NCBI RefSeq assembly: GCF_001458595.1
Contig: NZ_LN890328.1
Span: 512,779 to 576,778, forward strand
Source: Clostridium neonatale
Lineage (GTDB): Bacteria > Bacillota > Clostridia > Clostridiales > Clostridiaceae
Direction of reading: 5' to 3'
Length of the DNA: 64,000 nucleotides
The notes beneath the pieces are model-generated. The model saw only the letters and a program-made list of their open reading frames with translations, was not told the DNA's origin and did not search any database. Position numbers and translations under genes: made by a program. Positions within the stretch are counted from its first letter, which is position 1; every line of letters starts with the position of its first letter. Positions 15,917 through 24,884 of this stretch are shown here, piece by piece.

Positions 15917-16486
15917 ATGGTAAATAATAAAATAAAATTATTTTTAAGCATGAGTATAGCTTTAGCAATTATATTTTCACTTACTTATATATGTATGGAT
16001 AATTATTATAGCAAAGAGCCAAACATTGCAACTCAAAACGCAGTAAAAGAAAAAGAAGGATTGGATGATAAGACAAAAATAATCTTATTTGCTGGAGATA
16101 AAAAAGAACAGGAGTATTCACTTGCTGATCTAAAAAGTAAACTAAATATAACAGAGAATTTGACAGAAAGTGAACTCATTAAATTGTTAGAAAAACAAGG
16201 CTATGTACTTGATGTTAATGCTAATAACGAATTTATGTTCAAAAAGGATGCAACAAAAACATTAGAAGCTAATAAATATTATATTGGTGATAAAGACGGA
16301 TATTTAGCAATATATAAAACTGATAAAGATGGAAATTTAAAAATTGAAAATTCAGCCGATGTGTATTCAGACTTTAAGACAGTTGATAGTTTGGGTCAAA
16401 TAGATAAAGAAAAAATAAGAAATTTTGAATTTATGTATAATAGTAAAGAAGAAGCTGAAGAAGGATTGTCAGAATTTTTGTCTTAA
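15917..16486 (+). CDS. bofC: BofC-like protein
   Basis: The 189-residue protein has an N-terminal signal/anchor helix (about 7-27, LFLSMSIALAIIFSLTYIC) and an extracytoplasmic region. Its last 70 residues (KYYIGDKDGYLAIYKTDKDG, then a VDSLGQIDKEKIRNFEF segment) resemble the BofC C-terminal domain. In Bacillus, BofC acts in the forespore intermembrane space and inhibits the SpoIVB protease in sigma-K activation, and bofC lies just upstream of ruvAB. The same synteny here supports the call. The ATG at 15917 follows AAGGAGGG; an upstream ATG at 15884 is less likely. Divergence from Bacillus is large. Confidence 0.68.
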   Translation: MVNNKIKLFLSMSIALAIIFSLTYICMDNYYSKEPNIATQNAVKEKEGLDDKTKIILFAGDKKEQEYSLADLKSKLNITENLTESELIKLLEKQGYVLDVNANNEFMFKKDATKTLEANKYYIGDKDGYLAIYKTDKDGNLKIENSADVYSDFKTVDSLGQIDKEKIRNFEFMYNSKEEAEEGLSEFLS

Positions 16487-16739
16487 AATAATAGTGAAGA
16501 TGTATTTAAAACAATTCAAATATAGTTTTAAAAGCAAATTATAAATTTGTTAAAAAATAATATATGAATTTGGGTTAAGTACATCTTTGTTTTAAGTTTA
16601 ATATTTTTCAGAAGATGATAATAGATAAACTGAATTTGGACAAATTGTTAATAAAAATAAAGGATAAATTATGAAGCCTTAATAAGAAATTTATATTAAC
16701 AATATTAAGATAAGAGTTTATGAGTTGAAAGATTTATTG
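16487..16739. other. AT-rich spacer between bofC and ruvA
   Basis: No ORF with a ribosome binding site, no RNA motif and no repeat is visible before the long palindrome at 16740. Confidence 0.5.
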
Positions 16740-16792
16740 TAAAATGATAAAGTATAATTTAGATTAAATCTAAATTATACTTTATCATTTTA
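16740..16792. repeat. Perfect 26-bp palindrome just before ruvA
   Basis: Arms 16740-16765 and 16767-16792 are exact reverse complements separated by one base. Transcribed, it would form a long AT-rich hairpin. The right end lies 33 bases before the ruvA ATG. It may act as a terminator, an attenuator or a cruciform. Confidence 0.8.
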
Positions 16793-16825
16793 GTGTAAGA
16801 GTATTTATTATGAGGAGAAACAATT

Positions 16826-17422
16826 ATGTATGAATACATAAAAGGAATATATATAGGAATAAATAAGGACTATATAATAGTAGAGAATAATGGGATAGGA
16901 TATAAAATCTTTACCTCAGGGGCTACTATGTCTTCTATGCCTAAAAATGGAGAAGAAGTTCAGCTTTATTTAGAGCAAATAGTAAGAGAAGATTTTATAG
17001 GATTATATGGCTTTGATTCAAGTGAAGAACTTGAAATGTTCAAATTATTATTAACAATAAATGGTGTTGGTGCAAAGGCAGCATTATCATTATTATCAAT
17101 AAGCAGAGTAAACAATTTAAAATATGCTATTATGACAGGTGATGAAAAACATCTATGTAGAGGTGTTGGAATTGGTAAAAAGACAGCAGCAAGAATTATA
17201 CTTGAACTTAAAGATAAGCTAAAGCCAGATGAATTACTTGATTCTTCAGTAGGTGGTGTTTCAGGAGATGAGAGTAATATAATGGCCTCATCAGAAGCAT
17301 TAAGTGCTTTAATAGCATTAGGATATAGTGAAAAAGAAGCAGAAAATGCATTAAAGAATGTGGATAAAAATGATACTGTTGAAAATATAATTAAAAATTC
17401 ATTAAAACAATTAATGATGTAA
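16826..17422 (+). CDS. ruvA: Holliday junction branch-migration subunit RuvA
   Basis: The 198-residue protein has the usual RuvA order. An OB-fold domain (MYEYIKGIYIGINKDYIIVE) comes first. Two helix-hairpin-helix motifs follow (TINGVGAKAALSLLSI and GVGIGKKTAARIILELKDKL). The flexible linker leads to a C-terminal UBA-like domain that contacts RuvB (LSALIALGYSEKEAENAL). RuvA tetramers bind four-way junctions and load RuvB hexamers during recombinational repair. It starts after GAGGAG and is followed by ruvB across a 212-base spacer that holds a repeat element. No ruvC is visible here. Confidence 0.97.
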   Translation: MYEYIKGIYIGINKDYIIVENNGIGYKIFTSGATMSSMPKNGEEVQLYLEQIVREDFIGLYGFDSSEELEMFKLLLTINGVGAKAALSLLSISRVNNLKYAIMTGDEKHLCRGVGIGKKTAARIILELKDKLKPDELLDSSVGGVSGDESNIMASSEALSALIALGYSEKEAENALKNVDKNDTVENIIKNSLKQLMM

Positions 17423-17427
17423 TTAAG

Positions 17428-17624
17428 AAAGTTAACAGTTGAGAGCTGACAAGTAACAGTTAAAAAAGAGATTCTTTATTAGAATTTGTAAAATAATATT
17501 AAAATATAGAAAAGAATTCTCTTGAGTTAAATGATAAAATTAATAGAAAGTAGCATGAATTTTATTAGGTTTTATATTCAACTGTCAACTGTACACTGTT
17601 AACTCTTAACTGAAAAAGTGGGGT
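17428..17624. repeat. Inverted-repeat element in the ruvA-ruvB spacer
   Basis: The left end carries an AGTTAACAGTTGAGAG-type sequence with repeated (C/A)AGTTAACAGTT units. The right end carries the complementary TCAACTGTCAACTGT and ACTGTTAACTCTTAACT. The ends match in inverted orientation at about 70% over 32 bases. AAGAGATTCTT and AAGAATTCTCTT form an inner complementary pair. There is no coding capacity. It is consistent with a decayed miniature element. Confidence 0.6.
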
Positions 17625-17634
17625 GGAATAAGAA

Positions 17635-18672
17635 ATGGAACGAATAGTTACTCCAAATGAAATGCTTGAAGATAATAATTCGGAATTAAGTTTAAGGCCA
17701 CAAAAGATAAGTGAGTACATAGGTCAAGAAAAAGTTAAAGAAAGGCTTGAGATATTTATAAAAGCAGCTCAAAATAGAAAAGAAGCCTTAGATCATGTTT
17801 TATTATATGGACCTCCAGGACTTGGAAAAACAACTTTAGCTAATATTATAGCTAAGGAAATGAATGGAGATTTAAAAATAACATCAGGACCTGCAATTGA
17901 GAGAGCAGGAGATTTAGCTGCAATATTAACATCATTAAAAGATTATGATGTTTTATTTATAGATGAAATTCATAGATTAAATAGAAGTGTTGAAGAAATA
18001 TTATATCCGGCCATGGAAGATTACTCACTGGATATCGTCATAGGAAAAGGTGCAGCAGCAAAGTCTATAAGAATTGATCTCCCTAAGTTTACACTTATAG
18101 GAGCAACAACGAGAATTGGAATGCTTACAGCACCACTTAGAGATAGATTTGGTGTATTATGTGCAATGGAATATTATACAAATGAAGAACTTAGAGAAAT
18201 TGTAGTAAGAAGTGCTGCTGTATTTGGATGTGATATTACTGAAGAAGGTGCACTTGAAATTGCAAGAAGATCACGAGGAACTCCGAGGATTGCTAATAGA
18301 CTATTAAAAAGAGTTAGGGATTATTCAGAAGTAAAAGCTAACAAATTAATTTCATTAAAAGAGGCTAGAAATGCATTAGAATTATTAGAAGTTGATAATC
18401 AAGGTTTTGATAAAGTTGATAATAAGATATTGGAAGCAATTGTAGATAACTTTAATGGAGGACCAGTTGGTATAGAAACTTTATCATACTTTATTGGAGA
18501 AGAGCTTGGAACTATAGAAGATGTATATGAACCATATTTACTTCAACAAGGTTTTATAATTAGAACGCCAAGGGGAAGAATTGCAAGTGACAAAGCTTAT
18601 GAACATTTAGGACGTGTTAATCCGTCTAAGAAAAAAAATAATATACAAGTTAATTTGTTTGATGAGGAATGA
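17635..18672 (+). CDS. ruvB: Holliday junction branch-migration ATPase RuvB
   Basis: The 345-residue protein has AAA+ signatures: Walker A GPPGLGKT (59-66), Walker B FIDEIHRL, sensor 1 with TLIGATTR, and the arginine region [18 protein letters not shown]. The C-terminal winged-helix domain follows ([19 protein letters not shown]). RuvB drives ATP-dependent branch migration with RuvA. The N-terminal [11 protein letters not shown] block is canonical. GGGGTGG precedes the ATG. The spacer on each side contains CAGTTGACAGTT-type repeats, but the gene itself is intact. Confidence 0.98.
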   Translation: MERIVTPNEMLEDNNSELSLRPQKISEYIGQEKVKERLEIFIKAAQNRKEALDHVLLYGPPGLGKTTLANIIAKEMNGDLKITSGPAIERAGDLAAILTSLKDYDVLFIDEIHRLNRSVEEILYPAMEDYSLDIVIGKGAAAKSIRIDLPKFTLIGATTRIGMLTAPLRDRFGVLCAMEYYTNEELREIVVRSAAVFGCDITEEGALEIARRSRGTPRIANRLLKRVRDYSEVKANKLISLKEARNALELLEVDNQGFDKVDNKILEAIVDNFNGGPVGIETLSYFIGEELGTIEDVYEPYLLQQGFIIRTPRGRIASDKAYEHLGRVNPSKKKNNIQVNLFDEE

Positions 18673-18673
18673 T

Positions 18674-18712
18674 TACAGTTGGCAGTTGACAGTTGACATG
18701 TGACAGTTATAG
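18674..18712. repeat. Short array of CAGTTGACAGTT-type units in the ruvB-queA spacer
   Basis: Immediately after ruvB the spacer reads as tandem variants of CAGTTGRCA. It is the same family as the ends of the element in the ruvA-ruvB spacer, but no clear matching right end is present, so it may be a solo remnant. Confidence 0.55.
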
Positions 18713-18799
18713 TATAAGCAATAACTTTGTGTTATTGAAGTATTAACAAATGTTAAATGTAGATTGTTTATTGTCCATTAAAAAAGGAGATAATATATT

Positions 18800-19825
18800 A
18801 TGGACGTAAAAGATTTTGATTTTTATTTACCGGAGGAACTAATAGCACAACACCCATTAGAAAAAAGAGATACTTCAAGACTTATGGTGCTAGACAAAGA
18901 AAGCGGAGAAATTACTCATAGGACTTTTCATGATATCATAGAGTATTTAAATAAAGGTGATACTCTAGTGTTAAATAATACTAGAGTAATGCCTGCGAGA
19001 CTTATTGGTGAAAAGGAAAAGACTGGAGGGAAAATAGAATTCCTTTTACTTAAGAGAATAAAAGGAGATAAGTGGGAATGCTTAGCTAAACCAGGGAAGT
19101 CAGCTAGGGAAGGTAGAAGATTTTCATTTGGTGAAGGTAAGCTTAAGGCAGAAGTAGTAGAAGTTTTGGAAAATGGAAATAGAATTGTAGAATTTTATTA
19201 TAAGGGAATATTTGAAGAAGTATTAGATTCATTGGGGGAAATGCCACTTCCACCATATATTCATGAAAAACTTGAAGATAAAGAAAGATATCAAACTGTT
19301 TATTCAAAGGAAAATGGATCAGCAGCAGCACCAACAGCCGGACTGCACTTTACAAAAGAATTACTAGAGCAAATAAAAGAAAAAGGTGTAAATATTGTTT
19401 ACTTGACTTTACATGTAGGTCTTGGAACATTTAGACCAGTAAAAGTTGAAAAGATAGAAGAACATGAAATGCATTCAGAGTTCTATATTCTATCTAAAGA
19501 AAGTGCAGATATAATAAATGAAACTAAAAAAAGAGGAAATAAAATAATTTCTGTTGGTACAACATCTACAAGAACACTTGAAACTATTGGAGATGAAAAT
19601 GGTTTTGTAAAAGAACAAAGTGGATGGACTAATATATTTATCTATCCTGGATATAAATTTAAGGTAGTAGATATATTAATAACAAATTTCCATTTGCCAG
19701 AATCAACTTTAATTATGCTTGTTTCTACACTTGCAGGTAAAGAGCATACAATGAAAGCATATGAAGAAGCAGTAAAAGAAAGATATAGATTCTTCTCATT
19801 TGGAGATGCGATGTTTATAAAATAA
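18800..19825 (+). CDS. queA: S-adenosylmethionine:tRNA ribosyltransferase-isomerase QueA
   Basis: The 341-residue protein is full length for QueA. It shows [52 protein letters not shown]-type [12 protein letters not shown], and the C-terminal [15 protein letters not shown]. It transfers and isomerises the ribose of S-adenosylmethionine onto preQ1 in tRNA to give epoxyqueuosine. It is followed by tgt, which inserts preQ1, matching the conserved ruvB-queA-tgt order. AAGGAGATA precedes the ATG. The downstream spacer contains a MITE-like element. Confidence 0.97.
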   Translation: MDVKDFDFYLPEELIAQHPLEKRDTSRLMVLDKESGEITHRTFHDIIEYLNKGDTLVLNNTRVMPARLIGEKEKTGGKIEFLLLKRIKGDKWECLAKPGKSAREGRRFSFGEGKLKAEVVEVLENGNRIVEFYYKGIFEEVLDSLGEMPLPPYIHEKLEDKERYQTVYSKENGSAAAPTAGLHFTKELLEQIKEKGVNIVYLTLHVGLGTFRPVKVEKIEEHEMHSEFYILSKESADIINETKKRGNKIISVGTTSTRTLETIGDENGFVKEQSGWTNIFIYPGYKFKVVDILITNFHLPESTLIMLVSTLAGKEHTMKAYEEAVKERYRFFSFGDAMFIK

Positions 19826-20097
19826 TTCAACAATTCACAGTTCACAATTCAAAATTCACAATTAAGGATGAAATTCCTTAGAGGAATTTCTAAAAAAATA
19901 TAGGTTCATCACAGAATTTTGTGAAAGGTGATTTTTCAACATCAATTCTTTATTCAAAACCAAGTAAATAGGCATATAAGTGATGTAGAGTATTATTTAT
20001 GGCAAAATTTCAGGATGAACCAAAATATATTTAAAGAAAGGCAATGCGTTTCATCATTAATTGTGAATCGTGCATTGTGCATTGTGAATTGAAAAAA
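19826..20097. mobile_element. MITE-like element between queA and tgt
   Basis: A stretch of about 270 bases is bounded by imperfect terminal inverted repeats of about 45 bases. The left end has AATTCACAGTTCACAATTC and ATTCACAATTAAGGATGAAA. The right end has TTTCATCATTAATTGTGAAT and GTGCATTGTGAATTGAA. Inside is a second complementary pair, GGTTCATC and GATGAACC. There is no ORF. The layout fits a non-autonomous miniature inverted-repeat transposable element or a clostridial intergenic repeat. No target-site duplication could be fixed. Confidence 0.65.
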
Positions 20098-20153
20098 TCG
20101 GTGAGGTGACATTAACCGTTTATATAAAATACTAAAAGTAAGAGGTGTCGCTT

Positions 20154-21290
20154 ATGAGCAAAAGATATACACTATTAAAAAAAGATGGAAATGCTAGAAG
20201 AGGGCAGTTTGAAACTCCTCATGGTACAATACAAACCCCTGTATTTATGAATGTTGGTACTTTGGCAGCTATAAAAGGTGCTGTATCAAGTATGGATTTA
20301 AAAGAAATTGGATGTCAAGTTGAACTATCTAATACATACCATCTTCACTTAAGGCCTACTGATAAAGTTGTTAGGGAATTAGGTGGATTGCATGAATTTA
20401 TGAATTGGGATAGACCAATTCTTACAGATTCAGGTGGATTCCAAGTGTTTTCACTTTCAGCAATGAGAAAGATAAAAGAAGAAGGTGTTTACTTTAATTC
20501 TCACATAGATGGTAAGAAAATATTTATGGGACCAGAGGAATCTATGCAAATTCAAAGTAATCTTGCTTCTACTATTGCAATGGCATTTGACGAATGCATT
20601 CCAAATCCATCAACTAGAGAATATGTAGAAAATTCTGTAGCAAGAACAACAAGATGGCTTGAAAGATGTAAAAAAGAGATGGATAGATTAAATTCAATGC
20701 CGGATACTATAAATAAAGAGCAAATGTTATTTGGTATAAACCAAGGTGGGACTTATGAAGATATTAGAATAGCACATGCTAAGGAAATAACAAAATTGGA
20801 CTTGGATGGATATGCTATTGGAGGCCTTGCAGTTGGAGAAAGTCATGAGGATATGTATAGAATAATAGATGCAGTTGTACCACATCTTCCAGAAGATAAA
20901 CCGATATATTTAATGGGAGTTGGAACACCTGAGAATATTTTAGAGGCTGTGTCTCGAGGCGTAGATTTCTTTGATTGTGTACTTCCAGCCAGAAATGGAA
21001 GGCATGGTAATGTGTATACAAAAGAAGGAAAGCTTAATTTAATGAATGCAAAATATGAACTTGATAAAAAACCTATAGAAGAAGGCTGCGAATGTCCTGC
21101 TTGTAAGCATTATACAAGAGCATATATAAGACATTTATTTAAAGCAAAAGAAATGCTTGCAATGAGACTTTGTGTATTACATAATTTATACTTCTATAAT
21201 AAATTAATGGCTGAAATAAGAGATGCTATTGATGATGGATGCTTTGAAGAATTTAAAGAAGAAAAATTAAAATCATGGGGAAATAAATAA
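20154..21290 (+). CDS. tgt: tRNA-guanine transglycosylase
   Basis: The protein of 378 residues starts at the ATG 6 bases after AGAGGTG; an in-frame GTG three codons upstream overlaps the site. Landmarks are LTDSGGFQVFSLS with the general Asp, GYAIGGLAVGE, the nucleophile region GVDFFDCVLPAR, and a zinc site ECPACKHYTRAYIRHL. It exchanges guanine 34 for preQ1 in tRNAs with GUN anticodons, the step before QueA. Length and motifs are standard for bacterial Tgt. Confidence 0.98.
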   Translation: MSKRYTLLKKDGNARRGQFETPHGTIQTPVFMNVGTLAAIKGAVSSMDLKEIGCQVELSNTYHLHLRPTDKVVRELGGLHEFMNWDRPILTDSGGFQVFSLSAMRKIKEEGVYFNSHIDGKKIFMGPEESMQIQSNLASTIAMAFDECIPNPSTREYVENSVARTTRWLERCKKEMDRLNSMPDTINKEQMLFGINQGGTYEDIRIAHAKEITKLDLDGYAIGGLAVGESHEDMYRIIDAVVPHLPEDKPIYLMGVGTPENILEAVSRGVDFFDCVLPARNGRHGNVYTKEGKLNLMNAKYELDKKPIEEGCECPACKHYTRAYIRHLFKAKEMLAMRLCVLHNLYFYNKLMAEIRDAIDDGCFEEFKEEKLKSWGNK

Positions 21291-21314
21291 TATTTTTTGC
21301 TAATGATATAATAA

Positions 21315-21356
21315 AAAGATGTATTAGAATTAAATTGTTCCAATACATCTTTTGTA
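21315..21356 (+). terminator. Rho-independent terminator after tgt
   Basis: AAAGATGTATT pairs with AATACATCTTT around a 16-base loop, followed by TTGT. It separates the tgt and yajC units. Confidence 0.8.
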
Positions 21357-21572
21357 TAAAATATATATTAATGGCTAATATATTATAAATGTAATGATAA
21401 TTTATTTGTGATTAATTACAATGGAATTTAAAAACTATTTTTGGTAGTATATAATAAATATATGAACAAATAGTTAACAGTGGTTAAATAATGTTGATAT
21501 TAGTTCATAATACCTATAAACTATTTATCATGGAAACTAAGAATCCAATAAGAATAACCTTGGAGGTGCAAA

Positions 21573-21851
21573 ATGAATAATTTTATGACATTACTTATAA
21601 ACATTGGACCTATCATATTAATGTTTATAATTTTCTATTTCTTATTAATTGTTCCAGAAAAGAAAAGAAAGAAAAAATATCAATCTATGGTTGATGAATT
21701 AAAAGTAAATGATGAAATTGTAACTAGAGGTGGAATTATAGGTAAGATATCTCATATAGATGATAAAAGTGTTACAATTGAAACAAGTTCTGCTAAAACA
21801 AAGATTAAGTTAGATAAAAGTGGAATAGCTTATAAAGCAACAAACGAATAA
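21573..21851 (+). CDS. yajC: Preprotein translocase subunit YajC
   Basis: The 92-residue protein has one N-terminal membrane helix (about 8-28, INIGPIILMFIIFYFLLIV) followed by PEKKRKKKYQSMVDELKVND and IVTRGGIIGKI, which is the YajC signature. YajC associates with SecDF at the Sec translocon. Its position after tgt and before secDF is the common bacterial order. GGAGGTG precedes the ATG. Confidence 0.96.
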   Translation: MNNFMTLLINIGPIILMFIIFYFLLIVPEKKRKKKYQSMVDELKVNDEIVTRGGIIGKISHIDDKSVTIETSSAKTKIKLDKSGIAYKATNE

Positions 21852-21912
21852 TAAAATTATCATAATACCTCTCTATATTTCATAAAATGATATACTAGGA
21901 GGTGTTATTTTT

Positions 21913-22281
21913 ATGGAAAAAAATAAATATTTAAAATCAGTGTGTAAAGGAACTGTTGGATCAATATTACTTAGTCTTGTAGGTGTAGTAATTCTTTCGG
22001 CCATAATGACGAAGTTTGTGTTCAGTGAAAGTATATTTAATATGTTATATGTAATCATTTCATTAATTGCTTTAAGCATAGGCGCTATAATTGGAGCAAA
22101 GAAAAATGAATCAAAAGGATGGCTTGTAGGATTTGGAGTAGCAATAGGCTATTATTTAGTGTTATTCATTTTGTCATGTTTATTAAGTGGAGAATTATCA
22201 TTTAAATTATTTGAATTAGCAAAATTAGCAATTGCAATGACTATTGGAACATTAGCAGGAATGCTAGGTATAAATTTATAA
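21913..22281 (+). CDS. TIGR04086-type small membrane protein
   Basis: The 122-residue protein has four hydrophobic segments (about 14-34, 40-60, 70-90 and 98-120). It includes GSILLSLVGVVILSAI, ALSIGAIIGAKKNESKGWL and ATSIGTL-like Gly-rich segments (here TIGTLAGMLGINL). It sits between yajC and secDF, a place where Firmicutes carry this uncharacterised family. GGAGGTG precedes the ATG. A role near the Sec machinery is a guess from position only. Confidence 0.8.
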   Translation: MEKNKYLKSVCKGTVGSILLSLVGVVILSAIMTKFVFSESIFNMLYVIISLIALSIGAIIGAKKNESKGWLVGFGVAIGYYLVLFILSCLLSGELSFKLFELAKLAIAMTIGTLAGMLGINL

Positions 22282-22619
22282 AAGTGATAAGATAACATTT
22301 GAAATTTATAACATATTTACATAAGCTTAATATCAAAGAAAAACGATTTGGTAAGAATTTATAATTATATATTATAAGGATAATAAATACTTTATTAAGA
22401 AATTATAGTGTGCTATAATGAACAATGTATTGATTGTATGATAAAAAAAGTTTAAAATTAAGAATTATAAAAGTTGCAATATATTTTTATATTTCTTAAT
22501 TTTAAATATTGTTTTGGTTACATAACAATATAAAATGTTAATAAATGAACGAAAGCTTCAAAACAAATAGTATTAAGTTTACTAGTGAAGCAAAGACATA
22601 ATACGTGGAGGGGATCAAC
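22282..22619. promoter_or_regulatory. secDF upstream region with promoter and long inverted repeat
   Basis: TGCTATAAT near 22413 is a good extended -10. Downstream, a perfect 14-bp inverted repeat (TTTAAAATTAAGAA at 22451-22464 and its complement at 22493-22506) would form a leader hairpin without a clear T-run. The remainder is AT-rich with no gene. Confidence 0.5.
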
Positions 22620-24755
22620 ATGAAGAAAAAAAGCAAAAGTTCAGTACTATTTGTTTTGATAGTAGCTGTAATTGGATTTTTAGCTTTTGCAGGATTTAAA
22701 GGTTTTATTCTAGGTGGATATGAATTTAAATCTTTTGATAAAGTGATAACAAAAGGTCTTGACTTACAAGGTGGTGTTTCTGTATTAATGGAAATACAAC
22801 AAGATAATGTAACTAGAGAGCAGCTGGAAAATACTAAGCAGCATCTTGAACTTAGAGTCAATTCTCTTGGAGTTGCTGAAACAGTAGTTACTACAGAAGG
22901 GGATAAGAGAATAAGAGTTGATATCCCTGGATATAGTGATTCAAATGGTCTTGTAGAAAGCTTGGGAAAATCAGGTAATTTAGTATTTAAAGGACCTGAT
23001 GGAGAAGAAATATTAACAGGTAAAGACATAAAAAATGCAACAGCACAATTAAATCAAAATAATGGTGGTTCAGAAGTCGGACTGGAACTAAATGCCGAAG
23101 GGCAAAAGAAATTTGCAGAAGCAACTAAAAAATATATAGGCCAAGCGATTTCAATTTATATGGATGATGAACTTTTAATATCTCCAACAGTACAAACTCA
23201 AATTACAGATGGCAGAGCTAGTATAACAGGAACAAAGACATTAGAAGAAAATAAAAAACTTGCAGGAATAATCAACTCAGGAGCTCTTCCAGTTACAGTG
23301 AAAGCTGTTTCTGTTAAGAATGTTGGAGCACAACTTGGACAAGAAGCTCTTCCTAATGCTATGAAAGCTGCTGTTGTTGGTGTTGGACTAATTTTTGTTT
23401 TAATGATAGCAATCTATAGAGTTCAAGGTATTATAGCAGACATAGCATTAACATTATATATATTGTTAATATTATTCATTTTTGCAGAAATAGGAGTGAC
23501 ATTAACCCTTCCGGGAATAGCCGCATTGCTGCTAACCATTGGTATGGCAGTTGATGCTAATATATTAATCTATGAAAGAACTAAAGATGAATTGAGAAAG
23601 GGATTATCAGTAAGATCAGCTGTTAAGGCAGGATCAGAACATGCACTTTCTTCAATAGTAGATTCGAATGTAACAACTATTCTTTCTGCTTTGATCTTAT
23701 ATTTTATAGGGTCAGGATCAGTAAAAGGGTTTGCTATTACTCTTATGATAGGTATTTTAGTAAGTTTATTTACTGCATTAGTAGTAACAAAAGTGCTTAC
23801 TAATTTAGCTGTTGAAATGGGAATATTGAAAAAATTATCACATTTTGGAGTAAGCCAAAAAGAAAAGAAGAGAGTAGTCTTTGATATAATTGGAAAATCA
23901 AAAATATGGATTTGCATGTCAGCAATTATAATAGTTATTGGGCTTGGAACTATGTGTTTTAAAGGATTAAACTATGGTTTAGATTTTCTTGGTGGAACTG
24001 AGGTAACAATACAAGTTAATGACAATGCAAACAAGGAAGAGTTGGATTCAATAGTTAAATCATATGCTAAAGATGCAGTAACAAGTATATCCGATAAAAA
24101 TGAATACGAAATAAAATCAAAGGATTTAGATAGTTCTAAAGTATCTAAAATAATGAATGATTTAAAAGAAAAGTATAATTTAGAGGATAGTGCTTTAGTA
24201 TCTCAAGACGAAATAGGTGCATCTATAGGAAAAGAATTAACAAGAAGTTCTGTATTGGCAGTACTCGCAGCATTTTTAATGATACTTATATATGTTGGAA
24301 TAAGATTTGAGTTTAAATTTGGTAGTGCAGCTGTAATTGCTGTAATACATGATGTTTTACTTACAATTAGTTTTTATGCTATTTTTAGGGTGCCTGTTAA
24401 TACTCCGTTTATTGCAGCTATCTTAACAGTTATTGGCTACTCAATTAATGACACAATAGTAATATTTGATAGAATAAGAGAAGATTCTAGGAAGATGAGA
24501 AGAGCTGTTCCAACTGAAATAGCGAATAAAGGAATAAATGATACATTAAAGAGATCAATATATACATCTGCGTCAACGCTTATAACAATAACTGCAGTTA
24601 ATATATTTGTGCCAACAGTTAGAGAATTCTCTACACCTCTTATAGTAGGTATAGCAGCAGGGGCATATTCTTCAATATTCATAGCTTCACCAATATGGGT
24701 ATTATTGAAAGAAAAATTTAATAAATCCCCTAAGAAAAAGTTGCAAGGTATATAA
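22620..24755 (+). CDS. secDF: Fused protein-export membrane proteins SecD-SecF
   Basis: The 711-residue protein contains a SecD half and a SecF half. The SecD half (about 1-420) has an N-terminal helix, GLDLQGGVSVLMEI, a large external domain, and TIGMAVDANILIYERTKDEL in TM4. The SecF half (about 425-711) has LDFLGGTEVTIQV and GYSINDTIVIFDRIREDSR. Fusion is typical of Bacillus and many clostridia. The protein uses the proton or sodium gradient to assist late steps of Sec translocation. I start at the ATG at 22620, after GGAGGGG; the GTG at 22605 overlaps that site. It is followed closely by a terminator. Confidence 0.96.
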   Translation: MKKKSKSSVLFVLIVAVIGFLAFAGFKGFILGGYEFKSFDKVITKGLDLQGGVSVLMEIQQDNVTREQLENTKQHLELRVNSLGVAETVVTTEGDKRIRVDIPGYSDSNGLVESLGKSGNLVFKGPDGEEILTGKDIKNATAQLNQNNGGSEVGLELNAEGQKKFAEATKKYIGQAISIYMDDELLISPTVQTQITDGRASITGTKTLEENKKLAGIINSGALPVTVKAVSVKNVGAQLGQEALPNAMKAAVVGVGLIFVLMIAIYRVQGIIADIALTLYILLILFIFAEIGVTLTLPGIAALLLTIGMAVDANILIYERTKDELRKGLSVRSAVKAGSEHALSSIVDSNVTTILSALILYFIGSGSVKGFAITLMIGILVSLFTALVVTKVLTNLAVEMGILKKLSHFGVSQKEKKRVVFDIIGKSKIWICMSAIIIVIGLGTMCFKGLNYGLDFLGGTEVTIQVNDNANKEELDSIVKSYAKDAVTSISDKNEYEIKSKDLDSSKVSKIMNDLKEKYNLEDSALVSQDEIGASIGKELTRSSVLAVLAAFLMILIYVGIRFEFKFGSAAVIAVIHDVLLTISFYAIFRVPVNTPFIAAILTVIGYSINDTIVIFDRIREDSRKMRRAVPTEIANKGINDTLKRSIYTSASTLITITAVNIFVPTVREFSTPLIVGIAAGAYSSIFIASPIWVLLKEKFNKSPKKKLQGI

Positions 24756-24772
24756 TTACTGGTAGAATATTA

Positions 24773-24807
24773 AAAACCTCTAGCATTATTATTGGAGGTT
24801 TTTAATT
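24773..24807 (+). terminator. Rho-independent terminator after secDF
   Basis: AAAAACCTC pairs with GAGGTTTTT, followed by more T. Confidence 0.82.
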
Positions 24808-24884
24808 TTTTAATAAAGTAATTGTAAAAATGGTTAGAATCATATATAATATATTTGTTTTCTAATTTTATGGAGGAAGAAGCC

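Noticed and set aside
22538..23029. 163-codon minus-strand ORF over the start of secDF
   Set aside because: It lies antisense to the secDF N-terminus, with no start context and low-complexity Ser/Pro/Leu content.
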